From a marine gamma proteobacterium HTCC2080 (GTDB taxonomy: Bacteria; Pseudomonadota; Gammaproteobacteria; Pseudomonadales; Halieaceae), in contig AAVV01000010.1 in assembly GCA_000169115.1 (NCBI GenBank), positions 95,551-159,550 of the forward strand: 64,000 nt of DNA. Reading direction: 5' to 3'. Shown one piece after another: positions 47,812 through 57,500 of the stretch. The notes below the pieces were generated by a model. The model made no database searches and was not told where the DNA came from. It worked only from the letters and a program-made list of their open reading frames with translations. A program made the position numbers and the translations under genes. Position 1 is the first letter of the stretch, and every line of letters begins with the position of its first letter.

Positions 47812-48349
47812 AAACGACTTATGGGCGCGGTTACTAGTGCTCTTATCAATGACTTTGATCGCGAGTCTCAGTCAGGCTCTACCCTCCGACCGCGACCAGC
47901 CGATCAAAATTACCGCCGATTCCGCGGTGCGCAACGAACAAACAGGCGAAACACGCTACGAGGGATCGGTAGAACTGACGCAAGGCTCACTGCATATTGA
48001 GGCAGATCTACTGACACTCTATCAAAACGATGGTGCTGCTGACGGCCTCATTACTGCAACGGGCACACCTGCCACCTTGCAGCAAACCCCTCAGGAAGGT
48101 AAAGCGCCGATCAAGGCAGCCGCCCACCGCATCGCCTATGACCAAAAGGGGGACAAGGTAACGCTGACAGAAAACGCCAGAATCGAGCAAGATGGTGCGA
48201 TTGTCACTGGAGCCACAATAGATTACGTATTAAGTCAGCAGCGTGTGACAGCCAATAGTGATCAGACAACCGGTCAGGGCACAGGGCAACGTGTCGAAAT
48301 GATCATTCCCCCCAGCGCCATGGAGCGCCCCAAAAACCCGGACTCCTAG
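47801..48349 (+). CDS. lptA: Periplasmic LPS transport protein LptA
   Basis: Forms the periplasmic filament of the LPS bridge. 182 residues with a signal peptide (about 1-27, cleavage after SQA) and an OstA/LptA beta-jellyroll: [34 protein letters not shown] start, [20 protein letters not shown] in the middle. Lies between lptC and lptB, three bases before lptB. Confidence 0.94.
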   Translation: MRSRNDLWARLLVLLSMTLIASLSQALPSDRDQPIKITADSAVRNEQTGETRYEGSVELTQGSLHIEADLLTLYQNDGAADGLITATGTPATLQQTPQEGKAPIKAAAHRIAYDQKGDKVTLTENARIEQDGAIVTGATIDYVLSQQRVTANSDQTTGQGTGQRVEMIIPPSAMERPKNPDS

Positions 48350-48351
48350 GC

Positions 48352-49080
48352 ATGCAAAAAACATTATTTGCTCAAAACCTTGCTAAAGCCTACAAGGGCA
48401 GAAAGGTCGTCAAAGACGTCTCTGTGGAGGTTAGCTCTGGAGAAATCGTTGGCTTACTAGGACCTAATGGTGCGGGCAAGACAACCTGCTTTTACATGAT
48501 TTTAGGTCTAGTTAAGGCAGACCATGGGCGCATACTCCTCGACCAACAGGATCTAACACCGCTGCCCATCCACCAACGAGCACGAGCTGGCATTGGCTAT
48601 CTGCCACAAGAAGCCTCTATCTTTAGACGTTTGTCAGTGCGAGACAACCTGCTGTCCATTCTCGAAATGCGCAAAGATATTAATCGCGCGGAGCAAAACA
48701 AACTTTGTGATGATTTGCTGGCGGAATTCAGTATTGGCCACATTGAAACCTCGTTGGGGCAAGCACTCTCCGGGGGCGAACGACGGCGGGTCGAAATAGC
48801 TCGTGCGCTTGCGCTAGATCCCGCCTTTGTGTTGTTGGATGAACCTTTCGCAGGCGTCGATCCCATTTCAATTAATGAGATAAAGGGAATCGTTAACCAG
48901 CTCAAAGATCGCGGTATTGGTGTACTCATAACAGACCACAACGTTAGAGAGACCCTAGATATTTGCGAGCGAGCCTATATTGTTGGCGAAGGTTACGTAA
49001 TCGCCTCGGGTGAACCCGAAAAAGTACTTGCCGATGAAAAGGTCAAAGCCGTGTATTTAGGTGACGATTTCACGCTTTAA
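48352..49080 (+). CDS. lptB: LPS export ABC transporter ATPase LptB
   Basis: Cytoplasmic ATPase that drives LPS extraction with LptFG (not in this window). 242 residues: Walker A GPNGAGKT (37-44), Q-loop LPQEASIF, signature [15 protein letters not shown], Walker [13 protein letters not shown], switch His in [10 protein letters not shown]. Length matches E. coli. Last of the kdsD-kdsC-lptC-lptA-lptB group; 161 bases separate it from rpoN. Confidence 0.97.
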   Translation: MQKTLFAQNLAKAYKGRKVVKDVSVEVSSGEIVGLLGPNGAGKTTCFYMILGLVKADHGRILLDQQDLTPLPIHQRARAGIGYLPQEASIFRRLSVRDNLLSILEMRKDINRAEQNKLCDDLLAEFSIGHIETSLGQALSGGERRRVEIARALALDPAFVLLDEPFAGVDPISINEIKGIVNQLKDRGIGVLITDHNVRETLDICERAYIVGEGYVIASGEPEKVLADEKVKAVYLGDDFTL

Positions 49081-49170
49081 TACATCAAGCACCGAATCGG
49101 AAATAAACACACAGATAGGTTATTAATCAGGCCGTTTTCGGGCAGAGCAATGCAAGTAGTGCGCCAATCG

Positions 49171-49200
49171 TTGCGAGGAGCCACAAGGCAGCGCTACACT
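49171..49200 (+). promoter_or_regulatory. Possible rpoN promoter
   Basis: TTGCGA (49171-49176), 18-base spacer, TACACT (49195-49200), 41 bases before the rpoN start, in the only sizeable gap of this operon. Four of six -10 positions match, so it is tentative. Confidence 0.35.
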
Positions 49201-49241
49201 AGGGATGAATGTAGGGTTAATCACCGCTTCCAAGAGGTATA

Positions 49242-50669
49242 ATGAAGCAGTCACTGCAATTAAAAATGGGCCAATCTCTGGCGTTGACGCCCCAGCTTCA
49301 GCAGGCCATTAAGTTATTGCAGCTCAGCACCCTTGACTTACAGCAGGCGATAGAAGAAACCCTCGAATCTAACCCACTCCTCGAGCGCGAAGAGGATGGC
49401 GATAGCCACGAGGAGACACAAAGCTCCCAGAGTGACGTCGACTTCACCACGCCGGTGGCAGAGCCTAATAGCGCGGATGAGCTCCCAGTGGATACGCGCT
49501 GGGAGGACCTGATGCCCTCCTCCGCACCGCCCCCCTCATCCCCCGACGGTGAAATGGGACAGTTCGCAGATCGGGACGCCGAACCTGAAACGCTGCACGA
49601 CCAATTGCATTGGCAATTGAATCTCACCCGTTTTTCCGTCACAGACCATATGATTGCAACTGCATTTATCGATGCTGTGGATGCCAATGGCCGCCTCACC
49701 CAGACTCCCGAAGAAATTTTGGACGCTTTGCGAGATCCGGAAATTGAACTCGACGAAGTATTGGCGGTATTGCATCGTCTCCAGCATTTTGAACCGACCG
49801 GTATTTTTGCTTCGGACTTGCGCGAATGCCTTCTGCTTCAACTTCGCCAGATGGACGAAGAAGTGCCCCACCGCAATACAGCGGGCGCTATTGCCAATCG
49901 TCATCTTGAAAGTATTGCCACCGCAGATCCTCGGCAGCTGTCTCGACGTCTGCGCACTACCCCTGAGGATGTTATTGGTGCACTCAATTTAATACGCTCA
50001 CTAGACCCGACACCTGGGACATCAGTCGGCGAAAGCACCACGGAATACATTATTCCTGATGTTTTTGTTCTACGTAAAAACGGACATTGGCGTGTTGAAC
50101 TCAATCCTGACATTGCCCCTAAACTGCGCATTAATGCACTTTATTCCGAACTCGTTGGACAAACCGGATCAGCGAGCGACAAAAGCTATGTGCGGGAAAA
50201 CCTGCAAGAAGCCAAATTTTTTATGACCAGTTTACACAACAGAAATGAAACGTTGTTAAAAGTCGCCAGTAAAATTGTCGAGCATCAAAGAGAGTTTTTG
50301 GAGCTCGGAGAGGAGGCGATGAAACCACTAATTCTGGCCGATATTGCACAGCAGATAGGCATGCATGAATCGACAGTTTCTCGAGCCACAACGCGAAAAT
50401 ATATGCATACCCCCCGCGGCATCTACGAACTTAAATTTTTCTTTTCCAGCCATGTAGCGACCATTGAAGGCGGTGAACGCTCATCTACAGCCATCAAAGC
50501 GTTGATTAAAAAACTGGTACAAGGAGAAAACACTAAAAAACCACTAAGTGACAACAAGCTTGGTGTGTTGTTGGAGGAGCAAGGCATTATTGTTGCCAGA
50601 AGAACCGTGGCTAAATATCGGGAGCAACTCAATATACCGCCTTCAAACGAGCGACGGCGGTTGCTTTAG
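49242..50669 (+). CDS. rpoN: RNA polymerase sigma-54 factor RpoN
   Basis: Alternative sigma factor for -24/-12 promoters that need enhancer-binding ATPases; typical regulons include nitrogen use, pili and flagella. 475 residues. Region I is Gln/Leu-rich (LKMGQSLALTPQLQQAIKLLQLS), region II is acidic (about 55-110), the core-binding domain follows, and the C-terminus carries the RpoN box ARRTVAKYREQL, preceded by the helix-turn-helix ADIAQQIGMHESTVSRATTRKY. Followed by hpf, ptsN, rapZ and npr, the classic sigma-54 operon. Confidence 0.97.
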   Translation: MKQSLQLKMGQSLALTPQLQQAIKLLQLSTLDLQQAIEETLESNPLLEREEDGDSHEETQSSQSDVDFTTPVAEPNSADELPVDTRWEDLMPSSAPPPSSPDGEMGQFADRDAEPETLHDQLHWQLNLTRFSVTDHMIATAFIDAVDANGRLTQTPEEILDALRDPEIELDEVLAVLHRLQHFEPTGIFASDLRECLLLQLRQMDEEVPHRNTAGAIANRHLESIATADPRQLSRRLRTTPEDVIGALNLIRSLDPTPGTSVGESTTEYIIPDVFVLRKNGHWRVELNPDIAPKLRINALYSELVGQTGSASDKSYVRENLQEAKFFMTSLHNRNETLLKVASKIVEHQREFLELGEEAMKPLILADIAQQIGMHESTVSRATTRKYMHTPRGIYELKFFFSSHVATIEGGERSSTAIKALIKKLVQGENTKKPLSDNKLGVLLEEQGIIVARRTVAKYREQLNIPPSNERRRLL

Positions 50670-50709
50670 TCTTTTGTATTAAGGTAGTTCTAAGCAAGGA
50701 GTCGAGAAT

Positions 50710-50997
50710 ATGCAATTAGTTGTCAGTGGACATCACATTGAAGTAACCGAGGGTCTGCGCGACCATGTCGCCGCTAAATTTGAAAAATTGCAGCGGCACA
50801 TAGACCACATTACTAATGTGGAGGTGACTCTAGTGGTCGAAAAAGCTAGCCACAAAGCCGAGGCGAATTTACATATTGCTGGAGCAGATCTGTTTGCGTC
50901 AGCAGAAAATGAAGACATGTACTCAGCCATTGATGCCCTTGCTGATAAACTTGATCGGCAAATCATCAAGCACAAGGAAAAGCAGCGAGGCCGCTAG
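50710..50997 (+). CDS. hpf: Ribosome hibernation promoting factor, short form
   Basis: Binds the 30S subunit in stationary phase and promotes 100S dimers with RMF. 95 residues, the short HPF/YhbH type, with ITVTGHH-like QLVVSGHHIEVTEGLRDHV and a basic KHKEKQRGR tail. AAGGAG stands ten bases before the start. Sits between rpoN and ptsN. Confidence 0.95.
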   Translation: MQLVVSGHHIEVTEGLRDHVAAKFEKLQRHIDHITNVEVTLVVEKASHKAEANLHIAGADLFASAENEDMYSAIDALADKLDRQIIKHKEKQRGR

Positions 50998-51000
50998 GCG

Positions 51001-51462
51001 ATGAGTTCTCTCGACAGTTTATTAAATAGGCAACGCGTAGTGTGCCAACTCCATGCGGTCAGTAAAAAGCGGGTGCTAGAACTGATTGCACAACACATTG
51101 CTGAGGCTGAGGGTTCCCTCGAAGTAGGACAGGTCTATACAGGTCTTCTAGAACGCGAGCGATTAGGGTCTACGGCTCTCGGCACCGGCGTTGCTGTACC
51201 CCACTGTCGTGTGCCGGGATTGGACAAGCCGCTAGGCTGCTTGATTACTTTGGCGTCACCCATTGACTACGACGCCCCCGACGGCGAACCCGTAGACCTA
51301 CTTTTTGTATTGCTCGTACCACCCGACGCAGCCCAGGAACATTTAGACCTCTTAGCGGAAGTCGCAGGTCGATTTTCCGATGCTGGTTATTGCAAAGGCC
51401 TGAGGCAAGCCGCCAGCGTAACAAGTCTGCTCGAATCTGCGGTAGCAGCAAAGGCGGCCTGA
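51001..51462 (+). CDS. ptsN: Nitrogen-regulatory PTS enzyme IIA (PtsN)
   Basis: Phospho-acceptor of the nitrogen PTS, relaying EINtr-NPr phosphate state to potassium transport and other targets. 153 residues of the PTS EIIA type 2 fold. The phosphorylated histidine lies in GTGVAVPHCRV, and the region DLLFVLLVPPDAAQEHLDLLAEVA is typical. Three bases after hpf. No enzyme EINtr (ptsP) is in the window. Confidence 0.95.
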   Translation: MSSLDSLLNRQRVVCQLHAVSKKRVLELIAQHIAEAEGSLEVGQVYTGLLERERLGSTALGTGVAVPHCRVPGLDKPLGCLITLASPIDYDAPDGEPVDLLFVLLVPPDAAQEHLDLLAEVAGRFSDAGYCKGLRQAASVTSLLESAVAAKAA

Positions 51463-51464
51463 CA

Positions 51465-52334
51465 ATGGAACTGATCATTATTAGCGGTCGGTCGGGTTCG
51501 GGCAAAAGTACCGCACTGCATCAGTTAGAGGATTTAGGGTTTTATTGCGTAGACAATCTACCGGCAGCACTTCTCCCAACCCTAACATTGCAACTCGAAA
51601 GAGAGCAGTACCACGCTTTTAGGGGCATTGCCGTTTGCATAGACGTTCGCAACAGCCCGGCGGATTTAGAGCAGATCATAACGGTCATAGCGACGCTCCC
51701 GGAATCTATAAATTGCCAGATTATATTTCTTGATGCCAAGCCAGCCGTGCTGACCAAGCGATTCAGCGAAACGCGCCGAAGGCATCCACTTAGCAGTGAA
51801 AAATATTCGCTGCCAGAGGCGATCGCACAGGAGCATGAACTTTTAAGTGCTCTATCTCAGGCTGCTGACTTAGTTATCGATACTAGTGACCTAACGCTCT
51901 ATGACTTACGCGCCATGGTTTCGGCGCGACTGGGATCTCCAAATAAACAGGAGCTGTCGCTGCTTGTAGAATCCTTTGGATTCAAACGTGGAGTACCTTC
52001 TGATGCCGATCTTGTCTTTGATGCCAGATTGCTGCCCAATCCACATTGGGAGAGCCATTTGCGCCCCCTGACGGGTCAAGACATTGCGGTGGCACAGTTT
52101 CTCGAGGGACATCCACAGACTGAAGAGTTCATTGGCGACATCAAAAGCCTGTTACTGCGCTGGCTGCCTACCTACGCAGAATCCCAGCGCACCTATATGA
52201 CGATCGCGATTGGCTGTACGGGGGGGCAACATCGGTCGGTCTACATAGCGGAAACACTCTTTCGCGCCCTGCGTCAGGAACATCCGCGAATACAGATACG
52301 TCACCGAGAGCTCGCGACTATGGTGACCGCATGA
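51465..52334 (+). CDS. rapZ: RNase adapter / nucleotide-binding protein RapZ
   Basis: In E. coli RapZ hands the GlmZ small RNA to RNase E and so tunes glucosamine-6-phosphate supply. 289 residues from ATG 51465 (MELIIISGRSGSGKS, Walker A at 8-15); a longer frame from 51390 would lie inside ptsN. The C-terminal RNA-binding half shows GFKRGVPSDADLVFDARLLPNP and IGCTGGQHRSVYIAETL. Overlaps npr by four bases. Confidence 0.95.
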   Translation: MELIIISGRSGSGKSTALHQLEDLGFYCVDNLPAALLPTLTLQLEREQYHAFRGIAVCIDVRNSPADLEQIITVIATLPESINCQIIFLDAKPAVLTKRFSETRRRHPLSSEKYSLPEAIAQEHELLSALSQAADLVIDTSDLTLYDLRAMVSARLGSPNKQELSLLVESFGFKRGVPSDADLVFDARLLPNPHWESHLRPLTGQDIAVAQFLEGHPQTEEFIGDIKSLLLRWLPTYAESQRTYMTIAIGCTGGQHRSVYIAETLFRALRQEHPRIQIRHRELATMVTA

Positions 52335-52600
52335 TTGAGGAACCGGTTACCATTATAAATCGTCTGGGACTGCACGCCCGAGCCGCGGCAAAGCTTATCG
52401 ATTGTGCAGCAGGCTTCAGCAGTCAGATTACATTGAGAAAAAACGACCAAACGGTTGACGCTAAAAGTATAATGTCAGTCATGATGTTGGCAGCAGGTCA
52501 GGGTACAACATTGCACCTTACGATCGAGGGGCACGATGAAATGGCTGCCCGAGAGGCCATCTTAGCTTTGATCAATAATCGCTTTGGTGAATCCGAATAA
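52331..52600 (+). CDS. ptsO: Phosphocarrier protein NPr (HPr family)
   Basis: An 89-residue HPr-like carrier that takes phosphate from EINtr to PtsN. The active-site histidine is in NRLGLHARAAAKLI; the second hallmark is the serine region DAKSIMSVMMLAAGQG. Position after rapZ and overlap by ATGA identify it as NPr of the sigma-54 operon rather than sugar-PTS HPr. Confidence 0.95.
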   Translation: MIEEPVTIINRLGLHARAAAKLIDCAAGFSSQITLRKNDQTVDAKSIMSVMMLAAGQGTTLHLTIEGHDEMAAREAILALINNRFGESE

Positions 52601-52694
52601 AACGCTTCTTCGGTGAGGTCATATTCACCGTCTCTTTGGGTGCACCGCGCCGCATAGTCACTGATAATCGTGGGCTTGAAACGGAGGGCTGATC

Positions 52695-54044
52695 GTGAAC
52701 TCCTCGGGTACAACAAAAAAACAGCTCGCGCAGCTTGATCGCGCGCTCGACGCGGGAACCCTCGGCGACGTTGCCGGTATTGTCGGCGATTTGTCTCCCG
52801 GTGACGTCGCTTATCTGATCACCTCATACCCACCTAGAATTCGACAAGTTATCTGGAGCCTATTGGAGCCGGAACAAGAAGCCGATGTTCTCAACGAGTT
52901 ACCCGAAGAGTTACGTAATCAATTCCTTGTAGAAATGGAACCCAAGGCCCTCGCTTTAATCGTGGGCCAGCTTGATGACGACGATGTCGCCGACATCCTT
53001 CACGACCTTCCCGATTCCATAACCGAACAGGTTCTTGGAATCATGGATGAGGCCGACCGAACGCGACTGGCCACCGTACTGGCCTTTCCAGATGATGTTG
53101 CGGGTGGTCTGATGAGCACCGACACTATTTCGATTCGAGCCGATCTAACCCTCGATGTCGTCATGCGCTACCTACGGAGACATGCAGAGATACCACAGAA
53201 CACCGACAGCATCATTGTGGTTAATCGGGAGGACCATTTTGTAGGCATTCTTCCAATAAGAATTCTTCTCGTTGCAGACCTAAGTCAGTCGGTCAGAGAG
53301 ATGATGCTCACGAATCGTGATGCGATTCCTGCCCAACTGCCAGCTACAGAAGTCGCTAGGCTGTTTGAAAGAAATGACTGGATTTCCGCTCCGGTCGTCG
53401 ACGAAGAAAATAGATTATTGGGCCGAATCACCATTGACGACGTCGTCGACGTGATTAGGGAAGAAGCCGATCACTCCCTTACCTCTCTGGGAGGAATAGG
53501 AGAAGACGAAGATACCTTCGCTACCGTAATGCAGACCGCGCCCCGCCGCGCCGTTTGGCTAGGTATTAATCTCATCACAGCTTTAATCGCGTCGTCAGTG
53601 ATCAATATGTTTCAGGACACTATTGAAAAAGTTGTCGCTCTGGCGGTGCTCATGCCAATCGTGGCATCAATGGGTGGGGTTGCAGGGACCCAAACCCTAA
53701 CTGTCTTGATTCGCGGCCTCGCAATGGGTCAATTAAATAATCGCAGTCAACGCTGGTTGGTGGCCCGGGAAGCCTTGGTTGGACTAGCTAATGGTATTCT
53801 GTGGGCCCTTGTTGTTGCCGCTGCAGCCTCTGCTTGGTTTGAAGACTGGACATTGGGACTGGTTATTGCCGCAGCGATGATGATCAACCTTATGACCGCT
53901 GGAATAGCTGGTGCGGTTATTCCTCTGACATTAAAACGGCTGGGAATAGACCCCGCACTAGCAGGGGGTGTCGTACTCACTACGGTCACTGACGTAGTGG
54001 GCTTTTTATCCTTTCTTGGATTGGCAGCAATTTTTTATGGCTAA
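52695..54044 (+). CDS. mgtE: Magnesium transporter MgtE
   Basis: Magnesium channel gated by cytoplasmic Mg binding. 449 residues, GTG start with GGAGGG upstream. N-terminal superhelical domain (about 25-125; LPEELRNQFLVEME, LDDDDVADILHDLP), two CBS domains (about 130-255), plug helix, then five membrane helices (about 285-449) with VAGTQTLTVLIRGLAMG and the C-terminal GGVVLTTVTDVVGF pore region. Separated from npr by 94 bases; belongs functionally apart from the PTS genes. Confidence 0.95.
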   Translation: MNSSGTTKKQLAQLDRALDAGTLGDVAGIVGDLSPGDVAYLITSYPPRIRQVIWSLLEPEQEADVLNELPEELRNQFLVEMEPKALALIVGQLDDDDVADILHDLPDSITEQVLGIMDEADRTRLATVLAFPDDVAGGLMSTDTISIRADLTLDVVMRYLRRHAEIPQNTDSIIVVNREDHFVGILPIRILLVADLSQSVREMMLTNRDAIPAQLPATEVARLFERNDWISAPVVDEENRLLGRITIDDVVDVIREEADHSLTSLGGIGEDEDTFATVMQTAPRRAVWLGINLITALIASSVINMFQDTIEKVVALAVLMPIVASMGGVAGTQTLTVLIRGLAMGQLNNRSQRWLVAREALVGLANGILWALVVAAAASAWFEDWTLGLVIAAAMMINLMTAGIAGAVIPLTLKRLGIDPALAGGVVLTTVTDVVGFLSFLGLAAIFYG

Positions 54045-54570
54045 GACAGATATTGAAGACAGCGAGTGGAATCCTGAGGACGCTCCACCGAGTAAAAGCT
54101 CCAAGAAGCGCGCCATGACCGCCCTTCAGGTGCTGGGAACACGATTAGTTAATTTAACACCCAGCCAACTCGAGCAGATTCCAATCGAGGATGCGCGTCT
54201 GCAAGAGGCGGTACTTCAAGCGCGGAAAATCACTCAGCGTGGTGGACTACGTCGGCAACTGCAATACATTGGTAAGCTAATGCGAGTTATAGACTCCGAA
54301 CCTATTGAGACGGCCCTCGCTAAACTCGATGGCGTTCACCAAACAGAGCGTGCACAGCTACACCAACTTGAACAGCTTAGAGACGCTTTGATAGCTCAAG
54401 GAGACGCGGCCTTGCCTGCAGCTCTAGCGGCCTTCCCCCACGCCGATCGTCAGCAGCTACGTCACCTCACGCGGCAGAGCGATGTCAGTGGCCCTAGAGC
54501 GAAAGAGCAAGCGAGAAAATTGTTTAGGTATTTACGAGAACTTCAGGAGTCCTCAGACGCAGATTTTTGA
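54037..54570 (+). CDS. darP: Ribosome biogenesis factor DarP (YjgA, DUF615)
   Basis: A 177-residue protein that binds pre-50S particles in E. coli. Start ATG 54037 overlaps the end of mgtE by eight bases. Family segments SKSSKKRAMTALQVLGTRLVNL in parts, QARKITQRGGLRRQLQYIGKLMR and the C-terminal RQQLRHLTRQ ... KLFRYLRELQ are clear. The neighbouring pmbA and tldD genes of Pseudomonas are missing. Its last 28 bases overlap the end of yhdP on the other strand. Confidence 0.92.
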   Translation: MAKTDIEDSEWNPEDAPPSKSSKKRAMTALQVLGTRLVNLTPSQLEQIPIEDARLQEAVLQARKITQRGGLRRQLQYIGKLMRVIDSEPIETALAKLDGVHQTERAQLHQLEQLRDALIAQGDAALPAALAAFPHADRQQLRHLTRQSDVSGPRAKEQARKLFRYLRELQESSDADF

Positions 54571-57500
54571 GTGTTTTCTTGAGAACTTTCTTCTGCACTT
54601 TCGGAGATTGGGCTCTGAGAATCGGCGCCCGATCCAGCGTCAAATATCCGGATAAATTTCACTTCTGGAGCACCGAGATTGCCTTTAACGGAATAGACTC
54701 CACTGCTCAAACTTAAGAACTGGTCTTCAAAAACCTTGCTGACCAGATAAGCACCGGCTGCTACAGGAATACCTCCGACCAAAGCGGCGACCCATGGGAT
54801 ATTTTCTACTAACGGAAGCGTCACAACTAACTCCCCGTCAATCATCTCGGTAATCAGGTCAATATCACTGGTGAAGTTGAACCCACCACCAGTGCCAATA
54901 ATATTGAACTCAGCAATCTCCACGTTCCCCGGACTAAACTCAAACTGCCCGGCAGCGGAGCGAAACGTAACACCTGGATCAAAAATTCGAGTCACGTCTG
55001 CGCGACCAAACAGTCCCGCCAAATTTAATAAACTGAATAAACGGACAGCCCCGGTTGCCCCCGATGAAACTGGCAAGAAAGACCCTTCTGTTAAATCCAT
55101 CCTCGAAGAGCCAGTTAAAGCCAGAAGGTTCAAATCGGTAGGCCCACCCGGCCAAGTAAGGTCCGCCTGAATAACCCCCGACTCTGTGGTTACGAGGGGC
55201 TCCAACGATAAATCGGAAAAGGTTCGCTGAAAGTCAGCCATTTCCGCCTGAACACTGAGATCGGTGACCCAGCGACCCTGACTACTCTCTGACCAAGTCA
55301 GACCTGTTCCCGGCAACAGTTTCAAACCTGCAAGCTGGCCCTGTATGTTGTCAATGACCAAAGCATCAGCTGCACTGTCTAGGCGAAACTTAGCCGCACC
55401 CAATGCCTGCTTTTTAAACGTAAGGTTGGCCACGGTGACATCCAGAGCAACCGGCAACTCAGGTGGACGACGGGCCTTCATTTGACGATCAGAAGGATAT
55501 AAATCAGTTGTGACAGTGCTCAATCCATTGAGCTGATCGTAATCAAGGTGATTAATGATTAGGGCAATATTCCTGTCATCCTCGGGAATGGTGAGCTCTG
55601 CATCTAGCCATGATGTGTTAATACCGAGTTGGTACCATGTTGCATAAGGTGTGACATCCAAAGTCACGTCATCGACGGCGATGGTGCCGACAATAACTTC
55701 ATCAATTCCCAGGGCGTTGATGCTCAGAGGCCATTGAAACGAGTCGCCGCCACTTGTCAGCGTCACATTTCGCATAGCCGCAAGCCAAGGATCGAGTTCA
55801 ATACGAGACAACTGGCCGAAAACATTGATACCCGAAGTCGCAGGGTTACTTGAAAACGGGATAGGAGAGGACCTAGGCGTAAGATCTAGAGCAAGACCTG
55901 AGATGCCAGCTTCTTCTTGCAACACCTGCCCCTGCAGGCGTTCAAACCAAAACGCTTCTATAGGTATGGAGGTGTTGGGCTGAAAAATTACGCTCACGGG
56001 CGTTTCTGAGTCCGCAGTTTTACCGAGGGGTTTAGGTAAGTCCACCGCGAGACCTTCCAGCGTGCTGCTAACGCTAAACTGCATGTCATCGCCAACAGCA
56101 ACATCGACAACCACCGGAGCCTTTCCTGACAAGAGCTGTATTTGCTCCTCCCCCACCACGGAATACCCTGCGAGACCTTGACTCCAATCTAACAAATCTG
56201 CGCCAGATACATGCGCAGAGAACCGAGCATCGACCATCGCGGCATCATCGAGCTCGGAGCTACCGGCTCCCACTTCAGTGAGAACAGGCTCCCCAAATAA
56301 TGTCGACCGCAGATTCCGGCTAGAAAAGCCTACCTCTGAGTTGAAATCCAACCCACCCTCGACATTATCCAATGTGAGGGCCAAGAGGCGGGACTTGACC
56401 CTGGCCTCAGTGAGTTCAGTCGTGACCGCGATCTTGGGAGCCGTAGACCCTGATCGAATATCCATAGCCAACGCTAGTTCACCCGAAACAGCTCCCTCCA
56501 CCTCTAAATCATCCAACAACTTGCCCGCATGGCGATAGATAGGACTACGCTGCAACAACTCCAACCCCGCTGGCACACGCCCTCGAAACTGGCCAGCCGC
56601 CAACAGCCCGCCAGCGGTGCTCGCCGCATCAACCTCTACCGAAACACCCTCGACAGTTGCATTACTGATGCGCCCTGTGCGTGCCCAGACACTTACTCGA
56701 TCGGTGTCCACCAATAATGTTCCTTCAAAACCATTAATCTCAGGCCAGTCTGGCTGGAATTGAATATCGCCATCCGTAACCGAGGCAGCAATTTGCATAC
56801 TTTGCAGCCCCGAGCCAAACGCTTTAAATCCACCGCGCCAGGAAAAGCCCGTTTGGGACAAATTTCCCGCTAAAATACTGCTATCCAGCCATTTCTGAAG
56901 TACTTGAGGTATTCGATATGGAACGTAGTTTCGACGAACATCAACCGATGCATCCGGAACACCCACATCCAAATACATAGCTAGCGGCGGTCCCTGCAGC
57001 GTTTTTGGAAACAGAGGAATAGTCATGCCAAAAAGTGCGTTGGCATGGTGCTCCTCATGTTCACCGTCAAAAACTCCATTGTGAAGATACAGCGTGTTCG
57101 CATTCCAACTCGCCGATAGCTGCCCCAAAATTTTCTTGAATTCAATTGGCTCGAGGTAAACCTTAGGTAAATCTAACCTAAAGTTATCGGTGTCTAACCA
57201 GGCTACGGCACCGTTATGAGTGGCCTCCACCGTCCCATCTATTCCTAATAAGCCAGGTAATTTTTTGCGAGCCTTAACCGATAGATTTTCAACTTGCGCC
57301 TCGACCGACCAATCCACCAGAGGCTCGCGCCAATCCGCAAGGCCTACATCAAGAGCCACTAAAGACCCGCTGGGGTCTAGCTCCGAAAGAATTTCAGAGG
57401 TTTTAGGAGGTAGAATGCCGGTAGCCACCACGGTTCTAAGCAACTCACCCACGTCTAGCCCTTCAGTCTTTAATCGCAGACCATCACCGCGATTATCAAC

